From positions 1-64,000 of the forward strand of contig CAZXAU010000004.1 in the NCBI GenBank assembly GCA_964638675.1: DNA of 64,000 nt. The letters are read 5' to 3'. Shown here in pieces: positions 53,182 through 61,749 of this stretch (position 1 is the stretch's first letter; each line of letters begins with the position of its first letter). Made by a program: the position numbers and the translations under genes. The notes beneath the pieces are model-generated. The model saw only the letters and a list, made by a program, of their open reading frames with translations. It ran no database searches and was not told the DNA's origin. Source of the stretch: SIG714 sp964638675. GTDB taxonomy: Bacteria > Bacillota > Clostridia > Oscillospirales > CAG-272.

Positions 53182-54087
53182 ATGGGATTTTTCGACAGCT
53201 TAAAAAGAGGACTTGCCAAAACCAAAAATTCGATTTTCGGTCAGGTCAAAAATATAATAAAAAACATGAGGCATGTTGACGAGGAGCTTCTTGAAGAACT
53301 CGAAGAGCTTCTTATTATGTCGGATGTCGGAGCGCTCAGCACCGAGATGATCATCTCAAGGTTGCGTGATGAGCTCAAAGAGCGGAATATCAAAGGCGGA
53401 GACGATGCTATAGATCTGCTCAAGGAAATTCTGGTCGAAATGATCGGAGAGGATAAGGAACTTGTTCTTGAAACACATCCGAGCGTCATACTCGTTATCG
53501 GCGTAAACGGAGTCGGAAAGACGACCTCTATCGCAAAAATGGCAAAGCAATTGAAGGACGACGGCAAAAAGGTCATACTTGCCGCTGCAGATACATTCCG
53601 TGCAGGTGCAATCGACCAGCTCGGAGTGTGGGCTGACAGAGTCGGCGTTGAGCTTATCAAGCAATCGGAAGGTGCCGATCCGGCCGCAGTTGTTTATGAT
53701 GCTATTGCCGCAGTCAAAAAGCGTAACGCCGATGTCCTTATTGTCGATACAGCAGGACGTCTACACAATAAGAAAAACCTCATGGACGAGCTTTCAAAGA
53801 TCAACCGTGTAATCAACCGTGAGCTTGAAGGGGCAAGCCGTGAAAATCTTCTGGTCATTGATTCCACAACAGGTCAGAATGCCGTCATTCAGGCAAAAGA
53901 ATTCAAGAATGCGGCAGATATCACCGGGCTTATCCTCACCAAACTTGACGGAAGTGCAAAGGGTGGAGTTATCTTTTCGGTAAAACAGGAGCTCGATATC
54001 CCAGTGAAATTCATCGGCGTAGGAGAAAGTGTAAACGATCTTCAAAAATTCTCTGCCAAGGATTTTGTCGATGCACTGTTTGAATAA
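53182..54087 (+). CDS. ftsY: Signal recognition particle receptor FtsY
   Basis: SRP-family GTPase that docks SRP-ribosome complexes to the membrane. 301 residues: an N domain (1-90) and a G domain with GVNGVGKTTSIAKMA, DTFRAGAIDQL, VDTAGRLHNK and TKLDGSAKGG. The acidic A domain of the E. coli protein is absent, as usual in Firmicutes. The amphipathic opening GFFDSLKRGLAKTK probably gives membrane contact. The smc-ftsY order is typical. Confidence 0.98.
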   Translation: MGFFDSLKRGLAKTKNSIFGQVKNIIKNMRHVDEELLEELEELLIMSDVGALSTEMIISRLRDELKERNIKGGDDAIDLLKEILVEMIGEDKELVLETHPSVILVIGVNGVGKTTSIAKMAKQLKDDGKKVILAAADTFRAGAIDQLGVWADRVGVELIKQSEGADPAAVVYDAIAAVKKRNADVLIVDTAGRLHNKKNLMDELSKINRVINRELEGASRENLLVIDSTTGQNAVIQAKEFKNAADITGLILTKLDGSAKGGVIFSVKQELDIPVKFIGVGESVNDLQKFSAKDFVDALFE

Positions 54088-54110
54088 CTGACATTAATAA
54101 GGAACAGAAA

Positions 54111-54704
54111 ATGAAAATTCTTATAGCTACAAATAACCGACACAAACTTTCCGAGATCGGAGATATAGTATCATCACTCATCCCCGATGCCGAAATTCTT
54201 TCACTCAAGGATGTCGGCTTCAGTAAGGATATAATCGAAGATGCCGATTCTTTTGAAGGGAATGCAATGATAAAGGTCAATGCACTTACAGACTACGGCA
54301 TGATAACCATAGCCGATGATTCAGGACTTGAAGTCGATTATCTCGACGGTGCCCCCGGTGTTTATTCGGCAAGATTCGCAGGAGAGATCTGCGATGATAA
54401 GAAAAACAACGAAAAGCTCCTCAAATGTCTTGAAAATGTTCCGGATGAGCGCAGGAATGCAAGATTCGTTTCATGTATCGCTCTGCGTTTTCCCGACGGC
54501 AGATCATTTACCGTTCGGGGCGAGAAAGAGGGTACAATACTTCGAGACTATAGAGGAAGCGGAGGCTTCGGATACGATCCGCTCTTTTACTGCCCCGATC
54601 TTCGCAAAACATTCTCCGAGCTTACACCCGATGAGAAAAACAAATATTCTCACCGTGCTCTGGCACTTGTAAAATTTGCTGAAATATTCAGACAAATGAT
54701 ATAA
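54111..54704 (+). CDS. rdgB: XTP/dITP diphosphatase RdgB (HAM1 family)
   Basis: House-cleaning pyrophosphatase that removes deaminated purine nucleotides. 197 residues. Motifs are IATNNRHKLSEI, ADDSGLEVDYLDGAPGVYSARFAG and GFGYDPLFY, ending in the KYSHRALAL base-discrimination motif. It lies 23 bases after ftsY in a long plus-strand operon. Confidence 0.96.
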   Translation: MKILIATNNRHKLSEIGDIVSSLIPDAEILSLKDVGFSKDIIEDADSFEGNAMIKVNALTDYGMITIADDSGLEVDYLDGAPGVYSARFAGEICDDKKNNEKLLKCLENVPDERRNARFVSCIALRFPDGRSFTVRGEKEGTILRDYRGSGGFGYDPLFYCPDLRKTFSELTPDEKNKYSHRALALVKFAEIFRQMI

Positions 54705-54746
54705 AATAATAAATACACAATAATAACAGCAAGCAGGTAAAAACAA

Positions 54747-55196
54747 ATGGAAATAACAAGCAAACAACGGGCATGGCTCCGCTCAAAGGCTGCTTCTATA
54801 GACACCATTTTTCAGATAGGAAAAGGCGGTGTAAATGAGAACATGCTCGAACAAATGGAAAAGGCACTTGAAGCGAGGGAAATGATCAAGTGCAAGGTTC
54901 TCGAAAATTGTGAATATACTCCGCATGAGGCGGCAGATGGAATTGCCGCTGCTATCAATGCACAGGTCGTTACGGTCATCGGCATGAAATTCGTGCTTTT
55001 CAAAATTTCCCCGACAAAACGTCAGTATGATCTAAACAATCTTAAAATGATTACAAATGAAGAAAAAAAGGCAAAACCGATCGGCAACAATTCAAAGAGA
55101 AAAATCGGAACAGGCGGAAAAAAGCCGTCAGGTATAGCCGGGAAAAAAGCCGGAAACGATTCGGGATATAAAATCATAAAGAAAAACAGCAAATAA
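54747..55196 (+). CDS. yhbY: YhbY/CRM-domain RNA-binding protein
   Basis: 149 residues. The first 95 form a CRM domain (LRSKAASIDTIFQIGKGGVNE, here as IFQIGKGGVNENM, and VIGMKFVLFK), which binds pre-50S particles. A Lys/Gly-rich tail of about 50 residues (KKAKPIGNNSKRKIG...) extends beyond the usual 96-residue length and probably adds nucleic-acid affinity. It ends 8 bases before nadD. Confidence 0.92.
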   Translation: MEITSKQRAWLRSKAASIDTIFQIGKGGVNENMLEQMEKALEAREMIKCKVLENCEYTPHEAADGIAAAINAQVVTVIGMKFVLFKISPTKRQYDLNNLKMITNEEKKAKPIGNNSKRKIGTGGKKPSGIAGKKAGNDSGYKIIKKNSK

Positions 55197-55203
55197 AGAA
55201 GCA

Positions 55204-56436
55204 ATGAAAAAGACAGGAATCATGGGCGGAACCTTTAATCCGCCGCACAACGGTCATGTGTATTCCGCACTGAAGTTCTATGATCTTCTCGGACTTGATG
55301 AGCTTTATATAATGCCCGATTCGACCCCCCCGCACAAAACCATCATCGGAGACGACACACCGCTCATCAGATACGAAATGTGCAAAAGTGCGTTTTCGGA
55401 AAAATATATCGGCACCAGGAATATCACCGTTTGCGATTACGAAATCAGAAAGGGTGGGACAAGCTACACATATCTCACGCTCGAACACTTTTATTCAAAA
55501 GAGGGCGAACTCTTTCTTTACTGCGGAGAGGATATGTTTTTAACACTCGACAGCTGGAAAAACCCCGAGAAAATTTTTGCCCTTTCCACACCTGTCTGTT
55601 GCAGGAGAGACAGTTCCGATGAAACATCTGCCAAAGTGGAAGAGAAAAGAGTATTTTATAAAGATAAATTCGGCAAAGACAGCATAATACTCAGATACGC
55701 CCCCCTCGAAATGTCGTCAACCGATATAAGGCAAGCCATCTTTTCAGGCGAGAGTGTTGACGGTTTTGTCTGCCCCGAAGTCCTCGATATCATACGGCAC
55801 GAAATGCTGTATACAGACAGCGAAAAACAGCTTTCTGAGCTGCGTGAGGCAATAAAGCCTATAGTCGGAAAGAGGATCACACATATTCTCTCAACCGAGC
55901 AGGAGGCTTTTGAAATGTCAAAGCTGACGGATATGACGCCGAGAGAGGTATATGAACTCAGGGTTGCGGCACTGCTTCATGACATTACCCACGCAATGGA
56001 GATCGATGAACAGCTCTGGCTATGCCGGAAATGCGGTGTAACTCCCGATCCCGAATTTCTCCTCGCACCGCCGACACTTCACTCTCAAAGCGGACCTTGC
56101 TATGCAAAAATTCATTTTCCCGAATATGCAACGACGAATGTATGCCGTATAATTTTGTCGCATACCGTTGGACGTGAAAGGATGACGCCCTCGGAAAAAA
56201 TACTCTGCCTTGCCGATTTTACCGAAAAGACGAGAAAATATGAAAGCTGTCAAGCTATGAGAAATGCATTTTGGAACGCAGTGACACAAGAGAATTTCAC
56301 TAATACTCTGAATGAATCGCTTTTGCAGTATTTCAATATTACCGAAGAGAATTGCATAAAAAAAGGTGAGCATCTTAATTCACTCATGCTCAAATCAAAA
56401 AAAGCACTTGAGAAAGAGCTGAAAAACAATAAGTAA
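55204..56436 (+). CDS. nadD: NadD-YqeK fusion: nicotinate-nucleotide adenylyltransferase with HD-domain hydrolase
   Basis: 410 residues. Residues 1-195 are NadD, which adenylates nicotinate mononucleotide in NAD synthesis: GGTFNPPHNGHV (ATP-binding HxGH) and SSTDIRQAIFSG. Residues 205-405 are a YqeK-type HD domain (Ap4A hydrolase family): RVAALLHDITHAM holds the HD pair and LSHTVG and LCLADFTE are further metal motifs. The two are adjacent genes in Bacillus and are fused in many clostridia. The spacing yhbY-nadD/yqeK-rsfS is as in other Firmicutes. Confidence 0.95.
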   Translation: MKKTGIMGGTFNPPHNGHVYSALKFYDLLGLDELYIMPDSTPPHKTIIGDDTPLIRYEMCKSAFSEKYIGTRNITVCDYEIRKGGTSYTYLTLEHFYSKEGELFLYCGEDMFLTLDSWKNPEKIFALSTPVCCRRDSSDETSAKVEEKRVFYKDKFGKDSIILRYAPLEMSSTDIRQAIFSGESVDGFVCPEVLDIIRHEMLYTDSEKQLSELREAIKPIVGKRITHILSTEQEAFEMSKLTDMTPREVYELRVAALLHDITHAMEIDEQLWLCRKCGVTPDPEFLLAPPTLHSQSGPCYAKIHFPEYATTNVCRIILSHTVGRERMTPSEKILCLADFTEKTRKYESCQAMRNAFWNAVTQENFTNTLNESLLQYFNITEENCIKKGEHLNSLMLKSKKALEKELKNNK

Positions 56437-56492
56437 TGCCGCCGGGCGGCTTTAAACAAAACAAAAGACAATAATTAAGGAGATAAAGAATT

Positions 56493-56891
56493 ATGGAAGA
56501 AAAGGAAATAACGATCTCTCCGATAGATGCAGGTGATTCACTTGCCGTATCAAGAAAGATCATCGAAATACTTGACAGTAAAAAGGCAAAAAACATAAAG
56601 CTTTTACACGTAGAGGAGCAGACCGTTCTCACCGACTATTTCGTTCTCTGCACAGGAAACTCAAACACGCAGATCAAAGGATATGCAGGAGAGGTCGAGT
56701 TCAAAATGGGCGAATGCGGTGTCAAACCGCTGTCGATAGACGGATATGAAGGCGGCACGTGGGTGGCACTTGACTACGGATGCGTAATAGTCCATATATT
56801 CAACCGTGAGCAACGCAATTTTTACAATCTTGAGAAGCTCTGGGGCGAATCATCACAAATTGATATATCCGATCTTATTTCGGAAGACTGA
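56493..56891 (+). CDS. rsfS: Ribosome silencing factor RsfS
   Basis: 132 residues of the RsfS/Iojap family. It binds L14 and blocks subunit joining when nutrients are low. Motifs are KIIEILDSKKAKNIKLL, TDYFVLCTGNSNTQ and GTWVALDYGCVIVHIF. SD is AAGGAGA. It ends 26 bases before leuS. Confidence 0.96.
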   Translation: MEEKEITISPIDAGDSLAVSRKIIEILDSKKAKNIKLLHVEEQTVLTDYFVLCTGNSNTQIKGYAGEVEFKMGECGVKPLSIDGYEGGTWVALDYGCVIVHIFNREQRNFYNLEKLWGESSQIDISDLISED

Positions 56892-56917
56892 GAAGAAAAC
56901 GAAAGAAGGAATAAAAA

Positions 56918-59320
56918 ATGAAGTACGATTTTAGATCCATCGAGCCAAAATGGCAAAAAAGATGGGACGATGAGAAGGCATTCGTAGCCTCTGATGACAG
57001 ATCCAAAAAGAAATTTTATGCACTCATAGAATTCCCTTATCCGTCGGGGGCCGGAATGCACGTCGGACATATAAAGGCATATTCCGGACTTGAGGTCGTT
57101 TCAAGAAAGAGAAGAATGCAGGGATATAATGTGCTCTTCCCTATCGGATTTGATGCATTTGGACTTCCGGCTGAAAACTATGCCATAAAACACGGAGTTC
57201 ATCCGAGAATTGTTACAGTTCAAAATATAGAGCATTTCACGCAGCAGCTAAAAAATGTAGGATTTTCTTTCGACTGGACAAGAGTTGTCGATACCACAGA
57301 TGTCGATTATTATAAATGGACGCAGTGGATATTCCGCAAAATGTTTGATCACGGACTTGTTTTCAGAGACAAAACGCTCGTAAACTACTGCCCGTCGTGT
57401 AAGGTCGTCCTTTCCAATGAAGATTCACAGGGTGGAAAATGCGATATATGCCACAGCGAAGTAGTTCAGAAGTCAAAGGATGTATGGTATCTGCGTATTA
57501 CCGAATATGCCGACAAGCTCCTTACAGGTCTTGATAAGGTCGATTATCTCCCGAATATCAGAATGCAGCAGGAGAATTGGATAGGAAAATCAACAGGTGC
57601 ATTTGTCAGATTCACGCTCAAGGATACAGATGAAACGCTTGAAATATATACGACAAGGCCCGACACACTTTTCGGCGTAACATTTATGGTCATGGCTCCC
57701 GAGCATCCGCTGATCGACAAATATGCATCAAGAATTTCCAACATGAAAGAAATCGAAAACTACCGTGCGGAATGTGCAAAGAAAACCGAGTTTGAACGTA
57801 CACAGCTTGTCAAGGACAAAACCGGTGTATGCATTGACGGACTCTCGGCAATCAACCCGATCACAGGTAAGGAAATTCCGATATATATTTCCGACTACGT
57901 AATGATGGGCTACGGAACAGGTGCGATAATGGCTGTTCCTGCGCACGATGAGCGTGACTATGACTTCGCAAAGAAATTCGGTATAGACATTATAGAAGTC
58001 ATCAAAGGTGGCGATATTTCAACAGGTGCTTATACCGGTGACGGTGAAATGGTCAACTCTGGATTCCTGAATGGATTCACAAAGAAAAAAGAATCAATAG
58101 AAAAAATGCTTGAATATCTCGAAGAAAAGGGTATCGGCAAAAAGGGCGTACAATACAAAATGAAGGACTGGGCGTTCAACCGCCAGAGATATTGGGGCGA
58201 ACCGATTCCGCTTGTACACTGTCCGAAGTGCGGCATAGTAGGCGTTCCGTATGAAGAGCTTCCTCTTCGTCTGCCCGATGTCGAAAACTTCGAGCCGGGC
58301 GAAGGCGGAGAAAGCCCCCTTGCAAAGATCAATAGCTTCGTAAATTGCAAGTGCCCGAAATGCGGTGGAGATGCCAAGAGAGAAACAGATACAATGCCGC
58401 AGTGGGCAGGCTCAAGCTGGTATTTCCTGAGATACATCGATCCTCATAACAATGAGGTATTCGCAGACCCCGAAAAGCTCAGCTATTGGCTTCCTGTAGA
58501 CTGGTATAACGGTGGCATGGAGCATGTGACACGTCACATGATCTATTCACGTTTCTGGCATAAATTCCTGTATGATATCGGCGAAGTTCCGGTTGATGAA
58601 CCGTATGCAAAGCGTACAGCTCAGGGCATGATCCTCGGAGCTAACGGCGTCAAGATGAGTAAATCTCTCGGAAATGTTGTTGACCCCAACGATGTCGTTA
58701 AAGAATACGGTGCTGATACTCTCAGAACATATGTCCTCTTTATGGGCGATTACGGTTCGGCTGCTCCCTGGTCAGATACATCAGTCAAGGGATGCAAGAG
58801 ATTCCTCGAAAGAGTTGCCGATCTGCCTTCGATGATCGATGACAAAAAGGACAATTCAAGTCTTGAAAGTGCCTTCCATAAGACAATAAAACGGGTTGAC
58901 GGCGATATAGAGGCAATGAAATTCAACACAGCTATCGCCGCAATGATGTCACTTATAAACGAAATATCAGACCACGGCTCTCTCTCAAGTGAGCAGTGCA
59001 AAATATTTGTAAAGCTTCTCTGTCCCTTCGCTCCTCACCTTTGTGAGGAAATATGGAGCTCGCTCGGAGAAAAATCACTGCTTTCGCTCTCGTCCTGGCC
59101 CGAATACGATGAGAGCAAAACTGTTGACGCATTTGTTGAGATCCCGGTTCAGATATGCGGAAAGCTCCGTGCAACAGTAACGGTACCGACCGGATCGGAT
59201 AAAGATACAATGCTTGCGGCTGCAAAGAGTGATGAAAAGATAGCTTCGTGGATCGAAGGAAAAACCATCATCAAAGAGATCGTGGTTCCGGGCAAACTTG
59301 TCAATATAGTTGTAAAATAA
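56918..59320 (+). CDS. leuS: Leucyl-tRNA synthetase
   Basis: Class Ia synthetase of 800 residues, the usual bacterial length. The HIGH motif reads HVGH (YPSGAGMHVGHIKAY), and the KMSKS motif is VKMSKSLGN. A CP1 editing domain (about 220-400; TTRPDTLFGVTFMVMAPEH and MAVPAHDERDYDFA) hydrolyses misacylated tRNA. A zinc-binding Cys set occurs at CPSCKVVLSNEDSQGGKCDIC (split here as CPSC and CDIC). No T-box was seen: the gene lies 26 bases after rsfS inside the operon. Confidence 0.98.
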   Translation: MKYDFRSIEPKWQKRWDDEKAFVASDDRSKKKFYALIEFPYPSGAGMHVGHIKAYSGLEVVSRKRRMQGYNVLFPIGFDAFGLPAENYAIKHGVHPRIVTVQNIEHFTQQLKNVGFSFDWTRVVDTTDVDYYKWTQWIFRKMFDHGLVFRDKTLVNYCPSCKVVLSNEDSQGGKCDICHSEVVQKSKDVWYLRITEYADKLLTGLDKVDYLPNIRMQQENWIGKSTGAFVRFTLKDTDETLEIYTTRPDTLFGVTFMVMAPEHPLIDKYASRISNMKEIENYRAECAKKTEFERTQLVKDKTGVCIDGLSAINPITGKEIPIYISDYVMMGYGTGAIMAVPAHDERDYDFAKKFGIDIIEVIKGGDISTGAYTGDGEMVNSGFLNGFTKKKESIEKMLEYLEEKGIGKKGVQYKMKDWAFNRQRYWGEPIPLVHCPKCGIVGVPYEELPLRLPDVENFEPGEGGESPLAKINSFVNCKCPKCGGDAKRETDTMPQWAGSSWYFLRYIDPHNNEVFADPEKLSYWLPVDWYNGGMEHVTRHMIYSRFWHKFLYDIGEVPVDEPYAKRTAQGMILGANGVKMSKSLGNVVDPNDVVKEYGADTLRTYVLFMGDYGSAAPWSDTSVKGCKRFLERVADLPSMIDDKKDNSSLESAFHKTIKRVDGDIEAMKFNTAIAAMMSLINEISDHGSLSSEQCKIFVKLLCPFAPHLCEEIWSSLGEKSLLSLSSWPEYDESKTVDAFVEIPVQICGKLRATVTVPTGSDKDTMLAAAKSDEKIASWIEGKTIIKEIVVPGKLVNIVVK

Positions 59321-59422
59321 AAAATTACGGATGGCAGACCGAGGATCATCTTCGATTCCCGGGGCCTTCCGATAATAAAAGCTATATCAGAAATTCAAAT
59401 TCAAACCCGAAAGGAGAAACAA

Positions 59423-61075
59423 ATGAAAAGAATCGTATCACTCGCACTTCTCATTATTATATCCCTCTCGATCATGGCATGTTCAAAGGAGGGTTCCAAC
59501 ACAACCTCCCTGGGCACAAACACACCTACATCTGTAATTCAGACCGGAAATACAGCATCTACCCCTACATCGACTTTGTTTAATACACCGACTTCAACTC
59601 TGCTTCCCACTCCTACACCGAGCGGAACTCCCGATCTCAATTCTCATTCAAATGACCCCGGCATGACAGAAGAGGAGCTTGGAGTTTTCCCTGTCGGACA
59701 ATACAAAATATCAATACCCGATGTCGGATATCTGACTTATGACAATTCTGATGAAAGTGTGGCACTTGCGATAACAAAAGAGGATTCGGGTTCAAGATAT
59801 GCCATCGTATTTCAGACAACCGATTCAGAAAGACCGAGCTATGTCATATGCCCCGGAGATGATGTATACAGGGTTGTCGGCCTTGAAGATGCTACTCTTA
59901 TCCGCACATCAGGAAACATAGAGTATATTGCGGCTTCCAACTACCGCTCGCTTTACACAAATATCAAGGGAGCCAACATAACAACTCAGGACAGCAATTA
60001 CACAATGCGTTGGTATTTTGAAAAAAACAGTGACGGCACATATAAGATCGCAATGTACAACACTACCGACTTTGCATATACAGGTTTGAAGAAATACTAC
60101 CTGAATTACGAGAATGAAAAGCTTGTACTGCGTAAAGAAGAGGACAATGTTTCTACAGACTTCAATATAGAAATGACAGAACGCAGCACTGAACAATTTT
60201 TACAATACATATCTTACAGCGGAAGGATAGCACTCAGACTCCCGCCAGATCAAAAAAGCAGAACTGTTGTTTCAAACGACAAAAAAATGGTAAAGCTCAC
60301 CGATAAAAGAGCACAGAAACTGGCAAATGACCTTGAGCTGGCATATTGGTATTTTTATGAGCTTACAGGGTATATTCCTTATGAAAATATCATTGTCAAG
60401 GCATACGCAAACACAACTTATATGGCATATATAATCAGCGGGTATAACACGATCACCGCTTCATACTCAAAAAAAGCGAATGACTTTGGTCCTTCTCAGA
60501 TGTGGTTTTCAAATGACATCAGCAAATTGGTCGGAAGAGACGATGAGAACGATTGGAACTTCGGACTTCTCCACGAAATGGGACATATGTTTGATAAAGA
60601 CCAGGGTTGGAAATTTGAGACCGAATGTGAAACCGATTTTAAACTCTGCTATGTTCTGTACAGAGGAAATGCAGTGGCAGCTCCTTCGGAATGTACACAG
60701 ACACAGTATTACGGATATGACAATATTGAAGAGATATTTCTCTCTCTGGCAGGCGGAACCGATTGGAGTTCAAAGCCTGTATCTGCCGACAGCTATAATA
60801 TTTACGGACACGCATACCGTCTGATCATGATACAAAAGGAGATCGGCTCATGGGATCCGATCATAAAGCTCTTCCACTGGTATAAGGAAATGGAACAGCT
60901 CGACCCAAGCGACCCAAATTATGTAGAAGTACCCATGGGATATTGGGATAACTATAAGAGATTTGAGCTGTTTATTCAAAAAATGAGCGATTTCTCGGGC
61001 ATCGACTGCAAATCGCTATATCAGGAAAACGAATATGATATAGTAATGGCACAGTGCGGATATAAATCCGAATAA
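59423..61075 (+). CDS. Lipoprotein with M60-like (gluzincin) metallopeptidase domain
   Basis: 550 residues. The signal peptide ends in the lipobox SIMAC (Cys20). A Thr/Ser/Pro-rich spacer follows (27-75). Residues 90-260 form a beta-rich domain with ricin-like or galactose-binding character (weak). Residues 280-520 carry the zinc site HEMGH (384-388) preceded by WNFGLL, with an acidic ETECETD stretch 10-15 residues later as candidate third ligand. This is the M60/enhancin pattern; such enzymes cut mucin-like glycoproteins. The family assignment is inferred from motif and order. SD is AAAGGAGA. A terminator follows. Confidence 0.8.
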   Translation: MKRIVSLALLIIISLSIMACSKEGSNTTSLGTNTPTSVIQTGNTASTPTSTLFNTPTSTLLPTPTPSGTPDLNSHSNDPGMTEEELGVFPVGQYKISIPDVGYLTYDNSDESVALAITKEDSGSRYAIVFQTTDSERPSYVICPGDDVYRVVGLEDATLIRTSGNIEYIAASNYRSLYTNIKGANITTQDSNYTMRWYFEKNSDGTYKIAMYNTTDFAYTGLKKYYLNYENEKLVLRKEEDNVSTDFNIEMTERSTEQFLQYISYSGRIALRLPPDQKSRTVVSNDKKMVKLTDKRAQKLANDLELAYWYFYELTGYIPYENIIVKAYANTTYMAYIISGYNTITASYSKKANDFGPSQMWFSNDISKLVGRDDENDWNFGLLHEMGHMFDKDQGWKFETECETDFKLCYVLYRGNAVAAPSECTQTQYYGYDNIEEIFLSLAGGTDWSSKPVSADSYNIYGHAYRLIMIQKEIGSWDPIIKLFHWYKEMEQLDPSDPNYVEVPMGYWDNYKRFELFIQKMSDFSGIDCKSLYQENEYDIVMAQCGYKSE

Positions 61076-61113
61076 ACCGATAAACTTTTAAAGAGCAAAA
61101 CACATATAAAAAC

Positions 61114-61165
61114 AAGGCATAATTAACCGGATACAATTTACCGGTTGGTTATGCCTTATTTTATT
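61114..61165 (+). terminator. Terminator after the M60-like lipoprotein gene
   Basis: AAGGCATAA (61114-61122) pairs with TTATGCCTT (61149-61157), with an inner AACCGG/CCGGTT stem, followed by ATTTTATT. It is 38 bases after the stop. Confidence 0.92.
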
Positions 61166-61192
61166 GAATAATTTCATAGTAAAAAATATTAT
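61164..61192 (+). promoter_or_regulatory. Sigma-A promoter for the DUF3343-cysteine desulfurase locus
   Basis: TTGAAT (61164-61169), a 17-base spacer and TATTAT (61187-61192). Initiation near 61199 gives a leader of about 200 bases. Confidence 0.65.
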
Positions 61193-61229
61193 TTTAAATA
61201 CAGATCATTCGATCAATATCAATAGCTAA

Positions 61230-61366
61230 AACACCCCTGCTTACATATACTGTCAGTGGGGATATAACGATGAATACAGAATTCCGATCAAATCGGAAAA
61301 CTATTCCGACACCTCTCACGGTTTTATCTGAAACCATTTAATGATGTCATGAATTTTAATATCCCC
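61230..61366 (+). promoter_or_regulatory. Possible structured leader RNA upstream of the DUF3343 gene
   Basis: GGGGATAT (61258-61265) pairs perfectly with ATATCCCC (61359-61366), closing a domain of about 110 bases. Inside are hairpins TTCCGAT/ATCGGAA (61282-61298), GGTTT/AAACC (61320-61335) and ATGA/TCAT (61341-61350). The GGGG strand could instead pair with CCCCTG at 61234-61239, allowing two alternative states. I do not recognise the fold. Its function is inference. Confidence 0.45.
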
Positions 61367-61400
61367 GAAGGAAATAAAAAAAGAAAGAGAGTATAAAGCT

Positions 61401-61613
61401 GTGTTTGGCTGCATAATCACGGTAAAAACGCTGACTCACGCACTTCGCGGCGAGGCTTTTTTGAAAAATCGGGGGATCGTCTGCAGGGTCGTAAAGCCTG
61501 ACGGCGAAAATGTCGGTTGCAGATACGGAATTGCCCTGAATTGCAATTATGCCAAAAGTGCATTTGACATGCTGAAAAAAGCCGGGTTCGAGGTTGTGAA
61601 AATACTTGCATAA
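61401..61613 (+). CDS. DUF3343 family protein (putative Se/S carrier-like)
   Basis: 70 residues from GTG. The family pattern is visible: THALRGEAFLKNRGI, then GCRYGIALNC with two Cys, then AFDMLKKAGFEVVKI. DUF3343 proteins are small sulfur- or selenium-carrier-like proteins often encoded beside class V aminotransferases, as here. The SD (GAGAG) is weak. A terminator follows before the desulfurase gene, so expression of the two may be partly uncoupled. Confidence 0.85.
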   Translation: MFGCIITVKTLTHALRGEAFLKNRGIVCRVVKPDGENVGCRYGIALNCNYAKSAFDMLKKAGFEVVKILA

Positions 61614-61636
61614 AAACACTTGCAAGAAAATAAAGA

Positions 61637-61701
61637 GATTCACCGATTTCCTGCCCGATTATTTGTGCACAGTGATTTCGGTGAATCATTTTTTATTGTT
61701 T
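61637..61701 (+). terminator. Terminator between the DUF3343 and desulfurase genes
   Basis: GATTCACCGA (61637-61646) pairs perfectly with TCGGTGAATC (61678-61687), followed by ATTTTTTATTGTTTTTT. The loop is 31 bases. It could act as a full or partial terminator. Confidence 0.85.
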
Positions 61702-61749
61702 TTTTACTGCCCAAAACCATTATACGACATGCCGAAAGGAATAATACTG

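Noticed and set aside
61401..61613. Possible selenoprotein (in-frame TGA) in the DUF3343 gene
   Set aside because: No in-frame TGA occurs and no SECIS-like hairpin follows a TGA.
61606..61749. 48-codon N-terminal extension of the desulfurase
   Set aside because: It crosses the terminator hairpin and T tract at 61637-61701; the ATG at 61750 has AAAGGA at the right distance.
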